This document shows, in pieces, positions 1-8,620 of a DNA stretch of 43,392 bases. Source of the stretch: Burkholderia dolosa. Its GTDB lineage: Bacteria; Pseudomonadota; Gammaproteobacteria; Burkholderiales; Burkholderiaceae. The translations under genes were made by a program, and so were the position numbers. The stretch's first letter is position 1. Each line of letters starts with the position of its first letter. The notes below the pieces were generated by a model. It saw only the letters and a program-made list of their open reading frames with translations. It did no database searches and was not told where the DNA came from. The stretch spans positions 1-43,392 of the forward strand of contig NZ_CABVPR010000049.1 of the NCBI RefSeq assembly GCF_902499135.1. Reading direction: 5' to 3'.

Positions 1-2
1 AT

Positions 3-320
3 TCCGGCAACTGCATCAACCGAAAACCGGCGAGCCCACTAAATTACGAATGGTGTACTCGGCGGGGTAAGGTCAGCCCAGCCTTCCCGTGGCAGAGCGC
101 CGTCGATCGCCTGCTCGCCACCGCCGGCTTTGTGCCCGGCAACCATGTGCTCCTCTCCGTCAATTACCGCTCCCAGCAATTGACCATCTCCTCCGATCAC
201 CACTACCGCATCGCCAATCGCGAGATGACCGAACAGGAGATTCTGGATCGCATCCGTGACGAGCAGCAACTCGCCGCTGAACGACGACATCGCCGTCGAC
301 CTCCTTCGAAACAGGCCTAA
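3..320 (+). pseudogene. SymE-like toxin family fragment (5' incomplete, possibly frameshifted)
   Basis: The frame is open from the window edge to the stop at 318-320. The core reads as a SymE/SpoVT-AbrB-like tail: an F-P-W segment, then L-L-x-x-A-G-F-x-P-G, then H-V-L-L-S-V and L-T-I. This fits the 'WLxxAGFxPGxxVxVxxxxxxLxI' pattern of SymE-type proteins. The neighbouring frame (2-70) gives a sensible N-terminal stretch ending KLRMVYSAG before a stop at 68-70, so the gene may carry a +1 frameshift near 66-70, or the window may simply begin inside it. SymE-type genes are often found beside contact-dependent toxin loci, as here. An internal GTG at 132 could start a shorter 62-residue product. 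Recognition rests on a short motif only. Confidence 0.4.
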
Positions 321-325
321 ACACC

Positions 326-347
326 GAGCCCGGCATACGCCGGGCTC
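326..347. terminator. Bidirectional hairpin terminator
   Basis: A perfect 9-bp stem (GAGCCCGGC / GCCGGGCTC) closes an ATAC loop. It lies between the plus-strand SymE-like frame ending at 320 and the minus-strand small gene ending at 354. Read on the minus strand, the stem is followed by a T-rich GGTGTTT. It probably ends transcription of the CdiA-like remnant and its small downstream gene. Confidence 0.65.
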
Positions 348-353
348 AGTCGT

Positions 354-476
354 TCAGCTAAAAAAGATGTTCTTCAACACCACGTACACGATGAAGCCAA
401 TCAGCGCGGTGAAGGCAATAACCCCAACTATCTTTTGCCCACGTGTTTTAGGAGCCGAGCCTGGAATTCCAACCAT
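354..476 (-). CDS. 40-residue single-pass membrane protein, candidate immunity peptide
   Basis: The 40 codons start at ATG 476-474, only 2 nt after the TAA of the CdiA-like remnant, with AGGTGG as ribosome-binding site. The product begins MVGIPGSAPKTRGQK and continues with one hydrophobic helix (about residues 16-35, IVGVIAFTALIGFIVYVVLK), ending in FFS. The basic N-terminal part and K36 flank the helix. It belongs to no family I recognise. Its position directly behind a polymorphic exoprotein C-terminus is where CDI immunity genes sit. A tiny inner-membrane immunity protein would fit a toxin acting at the membrane, but that is inference. It could instead be a small membrane peptide unrelated to immunity. 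Confidence 0.6.
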   Translation of the reverse strand: MVGIPGSAPKTRGQKIVGVIAFTALIGFIVYVVLKNIFFS

Positions 477-478
477 AT

Positions 479-3400
479 TTACCACCTAATCCCTGTCTTA
501 CCTTGATCATTACTGTACCCGCCACCGACACCACCAACGTTAGTGTTCTTCCCGGCGCTAACCCCACCACCAACACCAATAATGGTCGCAGTTCCATTAC
601 CCGGCGAATTCATGATGCCTGTGCCAAATATGCCGTAAGCACCAGTCATGCCACCGGCATAGCCTCCAGCAAAGTTATTTGTCTGGCCAGGAGCGACGCT
701 CGTTCGATTGAGCCAGCCGGCAGTAATACTTGCTGATGCCTGAACTGGATTGGGAAGCGCCATATTGACACCAGTTCCGAAGAACGCATTTCCATCCCGC
801 GTAAACGTTCCCCACACACTGCCCACGAAATAATCAATCTGGAAGTTCACAAAGTCCGGTGCACGGACCAGGCCCGGATTCTTGCCCGTCGTCGTCGCCT
901 GATACGAGAACCCGCTACCCTGCGCTCCCTTCACAATATACGCCTGCAAATCAGGATCGCCCGGACCCAACGATTGCGTCCACACCGTCTGACCCGCCTT
1001 GTTCACGCCGTACCGCGTCCACTCCGTCCCGTCCTGCGGCATCTCTCCCGACGCTACTCGAACATTGCCCGGCAACACCCCTCCATCGCTCATCACCAGA
1101 TCCATTTGCGCCATCTGATCCTGAATCTGCTGCACCGTGTATTTCCCGTCGCTTTCCGATGCCAGCTTCTTCGCCAGAGTCAGTTCCTTCGCCTTGCTGT
1201 CCTCGTGCAACTGCCGGTTGAATCGATCCGCGTTGTACCCCGAGAACGCCCCCGATTCACCACCCACGACACCGCCGGCCCCCGTCGCAAGCGCATTCGC
1301 CACGATGTTCCCCAGCGCCTGATTCATATTGGCGTTCCCGGTCGGATCGCTGCCTGCGATCGCGCTGCTCAGTTCATTCAGCTTACCCGACGCGATCGAC
1401 GCAATCGCCGCGCCAGCTGCGCCACCGGCCGCGTTGCCGCCCGCCAACCCCGTCACCAGCGCCGCGCCCGCGCCTTGCATCAGTGCGCGGTTCGCTCCGC
1501 CTTCCTTCCATGCGTCGACACCTGTCTGGTCACCATTCTTCTCGGCTTGCCGTTTCATCTCGTCGGCATAGTCCCCGATCCGGCGCGACACCGCTTCACC
1601 CGCCGCACTGGCCGCAGCCATCATGTCCGACTGGTTGGCCAGCAGGTTCTGCATGTCGGGAAGTTTGGCGACCGTGCCGTTCGTGTTCGTCGTATCGCGG
1701 TTCAAGCTCGCCAGGTCCCGTTTCTGATTTGCCGAATCCGTAATCGTAACGCTCCCCGCACTCACACCACTCTTCGTCGTCGCGCTATCACTGCCGCTGT
1801 CGTTCTGCCCAAGCATGGGCGCGGCGCCCCCCGCATTCTTGCCCGACGTGCTCCCGTGCGTGCTGTAGTTCATCCCGCCGTCGCCGGTCGTCGCACCCGC
1901 ACTGAAGCCGCTCGAGCTCGCATCGTAGTGCGACTGGTTCTGGATGTCCGAGAAGGACAGCGAGCCTGTCGTCAGCGAATTCTTCGACGGATCCGCGTCG
2001 CTCGCGATCAGCCCGCCCTTCAGGTCGGTATTGCCGGCGACGTTGATATTGAAACCGCCATCGCCTGCGTGAATCCCGGCCTGCTCATTGACGCCCGCAT
2101 AGCTTCCGGACGCATTGCCCTTGCTCTGGCTGAAGTTCGCACTGGCGCCGCCCTGACTGATGCTGAAGCCACCGCCCGAACTCGACTGATGCGCCGCGCT
2201 CGTCAGCGTATCGTGCACGCTGACGATGTTCAGATTCCCGCCCACGTCGGCATTCACCTGATTGCCCTTCACGTTCGAGCCGGTAATGTTCGTATCGCCG
2301 CCCGAGATGATCGTTACATTGCTTGCTGCGCTTACATGGCTGTTGTTCTGCGTGGCCAGATCGCTATTGCCGTCGCCGTTGGCCTTCGACATCGCCGCGG
2401 AAACGCCGAACCCGCCCGTGCCGACGGACACCCCCACGCTCGCGCTCTTCGACTCGTTCGTGCTGCGCGTCGAATCCGTATCGGTCGTATTGACAATATT
2501 GACCTGATTTTTAGCCGCCAAGATCACATCGTTCGCGTTCACGTTCGAGCCGGCGATCGTCACATTGCCGCTGCCAGCCTGACTGTTGCCGGTCGCCGCA
2601 AACGCCACCGTCCCGCCTGCGTTCACATTCGAGCCGCGATTCGTCACGCCGTCTTCCGAGAACGCGCTCTTGCTGTGACTGCTGCCGACGCTCACTTCGA
2701 CCTTGAACTGAGGGGTCTCGCCCGCCCCCAGCGCCCGGACCACGTCGCCCGCAGCCATGTTCGCGTCCCATGCCGCGCTCGCCGCGGCCATCCCGCGCAA
2801 CGCTGCCGCGCGACCATCCTGGCTATTGCTGGACGCACGCGATTGACCAACGGCGTTCGATACCGCGTCGATCACCGGTGCCTTCCGTGCCAGCGTCAGG
2901 CCGCTCTTGGAGACTTCCTGCGTTTCACCGCGATGGTTCTTGTCCTGCGCCGCGTCGATCATCACATTCGCGCCTGTCCCGCTGAGATTCTTCGCTGCGA
3001 TCAGGTCGCTGCCAGTCACGTGCAGATCGTTGCCAGCCGTGATGCTCAGGTTGCCCTTCAGCGAACCGATCGTGCTGGCGTTGTTCGACACCTCGGTCGT
3101 CTGGCTGGTCGTCTTCAACGAACTGCTGCCCACTGACACCGACAGGCCACCGCCGGACATCAGCCCCGACTCCTTCTTGCTGTAGTAGCTCGACGACTGC
3201 AAGGTGTCCTGCGACGTCGTAACCGTCACGTTACGCACGGCCGCGAGTGCAACGTCGTTCGTGCCGACGATCGTGCTGCCCTGAATATTGATGTCCTTGC
3301 CGCTGACAACGTTCACACCGTCGGCCGACACCAGACTGCCACGGTTGAGCGTCATCGTCTGGTCAATCCCGCTCGCAACCTTCGCCCCACTCACCACATT

Positions 3401-4613
3401 GCTATGGCTGTGCGTTTCGTGCGAATTCAGCTCGTGCGTCTCGCTTGCCGCACCGACATTCACATCGCCGGCCGCCAGCAGGTTCGCGTTGCCCTTGTCG
3501 AGGCTGATCGCGCTGCCGGAGAGCGTAATGTCCTTGCCCGACACGATATTGACCGTGTCGCCACCCTTGAGCGTCGTGCCGGTGAGTGCTTGGTCGGACG
3601 TGTGCAGCGTCTCCGCATAGCTGCCGTGACTGTCGCTGCCCGAACTGTTGCTGTTCACCGTCGACGTCGCACTCGCCGCGCCGAGCGTTACGTTGCCCTT
3701 GGCAGCAAGCGTCCCGCCCTGGCCGAGGTCGATCTGTGCGCCCTTTGCCGTCAGATCACCACCCACGACGACATTCGATTGCCCGCCGACCGTCACCGAA
3801 CTACCGGTGACCTTGTTGATGTCGGTGTTCGACACGCCGTTCGCACGCTGCACGATTTTGTGCTCGCCTGTCTGCACCGCACCGAGATCCCAGTTGCCGC
3901 CGACGTTCATCCCGAGATTGCCGCCGACCGACAGATTGCCCGCGTTCTGCTGGAAGTTGCCGCCGGTGACGATCGATGCATTGCCTGCGACATCCAGCTT
4001 CGCGGTCGGCCCAAGCGTCGTCGTGACGCGCGTGGCGCCCGTGTCGCTGACCTGCTTGACCGTTTTCGATGCCGTATCGAGAATCAGATCGCCGCCGGCG
4101 TTGACGAGCAGGCTGCCGGCCTTCACGTTGGCCGAGGTCAGATCGATATTGCCCGTCGTCGTGAGCTTCGTCAGCCCGCCGCTTTGCAGCGCACCAAACG
4201 CGTTGTCGATCTGCTTGCCGTCGATCGACAGCGTATCGGCAGCCGTCATCGTCCCGCTGTTCGTGAAGGATTGCGCGTTCTTCAGGTCGATGTCGTTCGC
4301 CGCGATCAACGGACCGTTCCAGTTCTCCTGGCTCGCCTTCGCGAGGTACACGACCGGGACCAGCACCGACTGGCCGCCGACCACGCGCGTTTCCATCAGG
4401 ATCACGTTGCTCGTCAGCTGCGAAACCTGTTCCGGCGACAGGCTCATCCCGAGCGGCAGATTCAGCGACTTCGACAGCGCCGCGCCCGACGCGAGCAGCG
4501 ACTCGTACATCGACTGGATGTCGGTGTACGGACCCAACACCGCCTTGCCGGTCAGCGCCGTGATCTGATTGCGGACGAGCTGCTGTTCATAGAAGCCGTC
4601 GCCCAGGCGTTGC
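479..4613 (-). pseudogene. CdiA/filamentous-hemagglutinin exoprotein, 3' remnant with C-terminal variable domain
   Basis: The open frame runs on to 4777, but only about 1,378 residues from near 4613 onward are FHA-like. They start with RLGDGFYEQQLVRNQIT, a segment normally deep inside such proteins. Then come hundreds of residues of N-G-x and A-G-G-D/S-G-K-D-I-T beta-helix repeats, a Gly/Ala-rich hydrophobic pretoxin region, an NRQLHEDSK-type linker and a Gly-rich C-terminal domain ending GKTGIRW. The signal peptide, TPS secretion domain and most of the N-terminal helix are missing. The 5' end is fused out of frame to a tpsB fragment. Base composition drops in the last ~400 bp, typical of exchangeable C-terminal modules. 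The toxin domain is not one I can name. The protein cannot be exported as it stands, so it is either a relic or a silent cassette. Confidence 0.8.
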
Positions 4614-5322
4614 CGCGCTTCACGTCGGGCACGACGTCGCTTTCGCCGGGCACGTCGGCCGGAACGATCTGCATCGATACGTCCTGGCTCGATATGCGCT
4701 TCATCTGCTCCAGGCCCTGTTCGAGATCGCGCAGGTTCAGCAGTTCGCCGTCGCCGGTCGGAAAGGCAGTCTTCCACGTGCCGCGGAGTTTTTCGTCGGC
4801 GAAGCGCACATGGCGGATTACGCCCGGAATCAGCGAAAACTTGAGGGTGCCGCTCGACAGATCTTGCTCGGGCAAGAGCACGCGCGTGGTGACATACCCG
4901 CGCGCCGGGATCGCTTGCGACAGGCCCTTGACCAACACGTCAATGCCTTGCTTGCCGACGCACGCGCCCGCGTAACGGTCGAGCCATTCGCGTGCGAAAG
5001 CGAAGCGATCGAGCGGCAGCGCGGACGCGCCTTGAATTTTCACCGCGTCGGGCAACGAGCTCGGCACGTCGAGCGCAAACCGGTCGATCCGAAAGCACGG
5101 CGTTTCGGCCGGAATGGCGGGATACGCCTCGACGCGCGGAAGGTCGGAGCGCACGGCAGGCGCATGCACCGCAGCGTCGCGCTGCTGCGCCTGGCGGTCC
5201 TGTTCCGCATTCGCGCGCGCGGCGGCGGCTTGGTCAGCCGGCGACGGAACTTGTTGAGCCTGCACGGCGACCGACATCAAGGCGGCGAACGGCACAGTCG
5301 CCAGCCGTTTGGCTATTTTCAT
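4600..5322 (-). pseudogene. TpsB (ShlB/FhaC/HecB-type) two-partner secretion transporter, 5' remnant
   Basis: Starts at ATG 5322 with a signal peptide (MKIAKRLATVPFAALMSVAVQ). A Gln/Arg-rich linker follows, with proline-rich parts, then POTRA-like sequence: CFRIDRFAL, the cysteine partner in ACVGKQGI, and ARGYVTTRVLLPEQDLSSG. It continues to LEQGLEQMKRI and VPDVKRGNAW, which in full-length relatives leads into the second POTRA and the 16-strand barrel. After that the frame runs into FHA sequence read in the wrong frame and stops at 4552. Intact family members are roughly 550-600 residues and this keeps about 240, so no barrel can form. The ancestral order was evidently tpsB followed by tpsA on the minus strand. 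Confidence 0.8.
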
Positions 5323-5397
5323 AGTTGAGGTTTAATTCTTTTATTTTTGCGAGGGACTCAAGTTGCGCTTGGCGTCAATTGCCTCTGTCGATTACAA

Positions 5398-5721
5398 CTA
5401 CAGCTCCTGGGCTTCGAGGGGCGCACGAATTTTCACATCTTGCACATGCCCATCTGGCCAGACCCACATGGTCCAGTTTGCAATTAGCCAGCTCGCCGAC
5501 AGCTGCATTTGCGCGGCTTCCGCTGGAAATATGACGTAGCAGTTGATGCCGGCCTTATACCCCGTGATGGCCATCAATCCAAAGCGCCCCGACTTATCAG
5601 GCGCTTCACAAACCATCATGACGACCTCGTTCTCAATCGATTGACCAGCCGGAAACTTGAGGAGTGCCCCTCGCGAAATCACGGTGTCGGTGTATTCCAA
5701 AAGGTCTTTCCATTTTGTCAT
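5398..5721 (-). CDS. Imm45-like orphan immunity protein
   Basis: 107 residues. The pattern (I-S-R-G-x-L-L-K-F-P-A, then V-x-E-A-P, then A-I-T-G-Y-K-A-G, F-P-A-E, W-L-I-x-N-W-x-x-W-V and D-V-K-I) matches what I know of the Imm45 family of polymorphic-toxin immunity proteins. It is cytosolic: no signal peptide or membrane segment is visible. It lies between the second toxin's putative immunity gene and the tpsB remnant, 118 bp after the former. No matching toxin C-terminus is adjacent, so it looks like a relic of an earlier cassette or protection against neighbours' toxins. Base composition is lower in GC than the FHA body. The family call is from recall of the motif. Confidence 0.6.
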   Translation of the reverse strand: MTKWKDLLEYTDTVISRGALLKFPAGQSIENEVVMMVCEAPDKSGRFGLMAITGYKAGINCYVIFPAEAAQMQLSASWLIANWTMWVWPDGHVQDVKIRAPLEAQEL

Positions 5722-5839
5722 TTCACCCTCAGACCGAAGAGATCATGGCGCTCTTGACATTGCCTACCGCGCCGAGCATCAACTAGAGATCCTGCGTATA
5801 GAGTTCAATTTTACCATTCAGCAATGCGGCCATTGATTT

Positions 5840-6310
5840 TCACAAAACGCTGCTCATCAATATGGCCTCTGGATATTTATTTATCTCGCTTGGATCGATA
5901 AATTTCTGCCCGACGCGATTTAAATGAAATCGAAACGTGCATACCTCACCAAAATCCTCATCCTCCTCATAGGTCAGTATAACGATTGCCTCGTCCCCGA
6001 ATTTCCCTCTCCAGACCTCAGAGAAGTAACTGACGAACCCCATGGCACTCCCGAGGACATTTTCCTCGCAGTAATCTTCAACGTGGATTTTGTTGACTGC
6101 GCACTCATATCCTGTCAAATCGCCATAAGCTCGAATCAAGAATTGATCGGACGGCAGACTCGTTTCTTTAAAAAAAGAAGAAAATAAAATACACTCTCCA
6201 ATTCGCACGAATCCAGTATTTAGAATTTCTTTGAGCCCATCTGGCACGCCTACTTCAACCGCCGACTTCCGTTGAAGGAGAAGGTGCATCTTGTCATTCA
6301 TGGCGTTCAT
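5840..6310 (-). CDS. Putative CdiI-type immunity protein (156 aa)
   Basis: Its ATG overlaps the stop of the upstream toxin fragment by 4 nt (ATGA at 6310-6307), so translation is probably coupled. This is the classic arrangement of cdiA-CT/cdiI pairs. The product is acidic, with EDYCEEN and TYEEDEDFGE clusters. It has no signal peptide or transmembrane helix, as expected for a cytosolic antidote to a basic nuclease. The region is markedly AT-richer than the flanking island, a sign of horizontal exchange. I recognise no named immunity family. The function is inferred from position, charge and overlap. With the toxin gene truncated at its 5' end, this may now serve only as resistance to siblings or neighbours. 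Confidence 0.65.
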   Translation of the reverse strand: MNAMNDKMHLLLQRKSAVEVGVPDGLKEILNTGFVRIGECILFSSFFKETSLPSDQFLIRAYGDLTGYECAVNKIHVEDYCEENVLGSAMGFVSYFSEVWRGKFGDEAIVILTYEEDEDFGEVCTFRFHLNRVGQKFIDPSEINKYPEAILMSSVL

Positions 6311-7552
6311 CGCTTCGCTCCAAGATAACCGGTTAGCGCCTTATCAATTGCCTTCGAGAAGGACGAATCCTTCATCAAATTTTGCACACTCTTCGGGGCC
6401 AGTTCGCCAGTTTTTTGATCGAAAAACACTTGCGAGTTAGGATCATAATAGTACTTGGTGCCGTTGGCATCTTGATAGTGAATCTGTCCCGGGCGCACGC
6501 CGGGAGCAGGATTTTCCACATCAATTCTTTCCTGACCGCTACCTCTCCAAATGGATTTGCTTGCGGTCTGTGTGCCATTTGCCCCTAGCATCTCTCCTTG
6601 ATACTTGGTTGCGTCGATCGTCTTTTTCAGCGCTGCCGCATCTCCGGCTGCGACTGCTTCGGCCTCGGTTGCACCGCCTTTGCCAACCTTTCTGGTTGCA
6701 AGCATAGCGGCGAGAAGCTCGATATCAGGTCCCAGCTGATCACCTTGAATATACGGCAGCCGGAATTTGTCGGCAGAGATATAGCCGGGGTCGCCGGGCG
6801 ATGCGAAAGGTCCACCGTTCGGCGTGTTTACGACCACTTCGCCAACGCTCACCAGGCCATTCCATGCTCCGGCGACAAAATTTGCGCTCTTATCAAGGAA
6901 CTGACTGCCCGTGCCACCCTTGCCCTGACCGTTGCTGTGATCACGGTTATACAGGTCGACGTTTGCTGCCGCAAATGCTCCCGAGTTCCCGCCCACCAGC
7001 GCTCCCGCACTTGTTGCAAGCACATTCGACAGAATGTTGCCTGCCGTCATCCCGGCATTCGTATCGCCGGTCGCGCTTGCGATCGAGTCTGCGACGCTGT
7101 TCAACTTGCCGGCCAATGCGGCGGACAGTCCGGCGCCAGCCGCCCCCGCCAGCGCATTGCCGCCGCCCAGACCCGCGATCATCGCACCACCCGCAGTGTG
7201 AAGCGCGACTCGGTTCGTGCCGCCTTCGTCCCAGCTTGCCGCTTCCTGACGATACTGGGCCGCGAGTTCCGGATTGCCGTCCTTTGCGGCTTGTTCGGCC
7301 GCTTTGTTCGCAGCGTCGCGTTTACTGTCCGCGTACCGTCCGATCTGGGTGGCAACCGCTTCGCCAGCCGCGCTGGCTGCGTTCATCATGTCGGCCTGAT
7401 TGCCCAACAGATTCTGCAGATCCGGCATCTTCGAGACAGTGCCGTTCGTGTTCGATGTATCGCGGTTCAGGCTGGCGAGATCCTGCTTCTGGTTGGCGGT
7501 ATCCGTAATTGTGACAGTGCCCGCACTCACGCCGCTCTTCGTCGTCGCCGAT
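6307..7552 (-). pseudogene. Second CdiA-type 3' remnant with nuclease-like C-terminal domain
   Basis: The frame is open to 7626, but FHA-like sequence starts near 7552 (SATTKSGVSAGTVTI). About 170 residues parallel the pretoxin part of the first remnant. A Gly/Ala-rich hydrophobic region, a variable linker and a C-terminal domain follow. That domain reads IDVENPAPGVRPGQIHYQD, then a K-Y-Y-Y-D-P segment and F-F-D-Q-K-T-G, and ends in LTGYLGAKR. It resembles C-termini I associate with Burkholderia CDI tRNase toxins, but I cannot assign the exact class. The 5' part is missing and is joined out of frame to an unrelated signal-peptide gene. A TTG at 7626 could start a 439-residue protein with a junk arginine-rich N-terminus and no export signal. 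Low GC at the 3' end suggests module exchange. Confidence 0.75.
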
Positions 7553-7678
7553 TCCGCCGGTGACGTACTCGACGCCGTTCTGCGTCGCCGGTTCAGGCGG
7601 CGATTGCGCGAACGCGCCCGCGCCAACGCTCAGGAACCAGGCTGCCGACAACAACCACCCTGTCATTCGCATCGCCAT
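7545..7678 (-). pseudogene. 5' fragment of a secreted-protein gene, truncated by deletion
   Basis: Starts at ATG 7678 behind GGGAGAATGAA. The first residues are a clear signal peptide (MAMRMTGWLLSAAWFLSVG, cleavage after AFA). They are followed by a mature start containing N-G-V-E-Y-V-T-G-G-I-G-D-D-E, a motif I recall from small Burkholderia exported proteins described as carboxypeptidase-regulatory-like. After about 45 residues the reading frame enters FHA sequence in a different frame and stops at 7322. So only the promoter, leader and N-terminus survive. An FNR-type box lies 134 bp upstream of the start, so this was probably once the leftmost gene of the low-oxygen island. Confidence 0.6.
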
Positions 7679-8082
7679 TTCATTCTCCCGGTTGCACACG
7701 AATCCGTACCATGCCGCCGCGGGATCGCACGGCGGGACGCAACACCCGACATCGCGCGTGCGTCCGGACGGCGACACCAGCGTCGCGCCGAACGCCGGTT
7801 TCGCGTTGACTCAGGTCAAGCGTGCGCGCCGCGACAGACAGCAACCGCACGACCGAGCGTCATGAGCGCCCGCCACGCCGCCTCCGGATGCGCACCACGC
7901 ACGCGCGGCGACGCTCGCGCAGTCTGTCAGCCGATATTGCACGTCGCGTCGGATATTTCCGACAGGACGGCCGCAAAGCCGGACATCAAGCTCAGGTCAC
8001 GCTGATTGCGGCGCACGCGTTCGCTGCCGATACTGAAAGCGTGTCACGGCGCGACCGTTTCCCGCATCGTCAGGAGCAGACA
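7679..8082. other. 404-bp divergent intergenic region
   Basis: Separates the truncated signal-peptide gene (minus) from the LRAT-domain gene (plus). It holds one perfect FNR-type palindrome at 7806-7819, nearer the minus-strand gene. No other convincing gene is seen; frames crossing the region lack good ribosome-binding sites. Confidence 0.6.
7806..7819. promoter_or_regulatory. FNR/ANR-type box 1 (TTGACTCAGGTCAA)
   Basis: A perfect TTGAC-N4-GTCAA palindrome. Its centre is 134 bp from the start of the truncated signal-peptide gene and 270 bp from the LRAT-domain gene. It may now drive transcription through the toxin/immunity remnants downstream on the minus strand. Confidence 0.75.
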
Positions 8083-8595
8083 ATGAACCAGCCGAGCGCA
8101 GCGCACTATGCCGGCATCGAGCGTCAATGCGAACTGCCGGTCGGCGCCCATCTCGTCACGCGACGTACCGGCTACGTCCATCACGGCATTTACGTCGGCA
8201 ACGGCAGCGTGATCCACTACGCGGGCCTGTCGCGGCAGTTCGGTGCCGGCCCGGTCGAAGTCGTGTCCGTCGACGACTTTCGTGCAGGATCCGAACTCGC
8301 AGTGGTCCGGCACGCGCGCACCGCATACACGGGGATGGAAGTGGCGCAGCGTGCGCTGTCGCGCGTCGGCGAGCGCCGTTACCGGCTCCTCACGAACAAT
8401 TGCGAGCATTTCTGCCGGTGGTGCCTGTTCGGCGTCGGGCAAAGCGAGCAGGTCGCGGCGTGCGTGCGCAACCCAGCTCACGGCATTGCCGTCGTCGCGA
8501 TGCTGGTTGCGTGCGCAATGGCCGGCAAATGGCAGGCGGCTCGCGCGGCATGCTGGTCGCGAGCGCGCGAACGGTCGCTGCGCCGCGCTGCTTGA
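8083..8595 (+). CDS. LRAT-domain (NlpC/P60-superfamily) putative acyltransferase or cysteine peptidase
   Basis: 170 residues from ATG 8083 behind CAGGAG. The LRAT pattern is complete: the first catalytic histidine in YVHHGIYVGNG (H33/H34), H45 in VIHYAGL, and the nucleophile in NNCEHFCRW (C107). A hydrophobic helix (about 132-148, I-A-V-V-A-M-L-V-A-C-A-M-A-G) near the C-terminus suggests membrane anchoring, as in eukaryotic LRAT/HRASLS enzymes that transfer acyl groups from phospholipids. Bacterial substrates are largely unknown. The intact catalytic residues argue for an active enzyme. The gene is monocistronic and converges on the glycosidase gene across a hairpin. Earlier in-frame starts exist (7822) but lack a ribosome-binding site and give a low-complexity Arg/His-rich extension. 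Confidence 0.8.
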   Translation: MNQPSAAHYAGIERQCELPVGAHLVTRRTGYVHHGIYVGNGSVIHYAGLSRQFGAGPVEVVSVDDFRAGSELAVVRHARTAYTGMEVAQRALSRVGERRYRLLTNNCEHFCRWCLFGVGQSEQVAACVRNPAHGIAVVAMLVACAMAGKWQAARAACWSRARERSLRRAA

Positions 8596-8598
8596 CGA

Positions 8599-8618
8599 AG
8601 CCGGCCGCATCGCCGGCT
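8599..8618. terminator. Hairpin between convergent genes
   Basis: A 7-bp inverted repeat (AGCCGGC / GCCGGCT) around a CGCATC loop, located between the LRAT-domain stop at 8595 and the glycosidase stop at 8621. There is no T-run, so termination is only suggested by position. Confidence 0.45.
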
Positions 8619-8620
8619 GC

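Noticed and set aside
256-489. A 77-codon plus frame after the SymE-like fragment
   Set aside because: Antisense to the 40-residue membrane peptide gene and crossing the terminator hairpin; no ribosome-binding site.
974-3136. A 720-codon plus-strand frame inside the exoprotein remnant
   Set aside because: Antisense to FHA repeats; Arg/His-rich with no recognisable domain.
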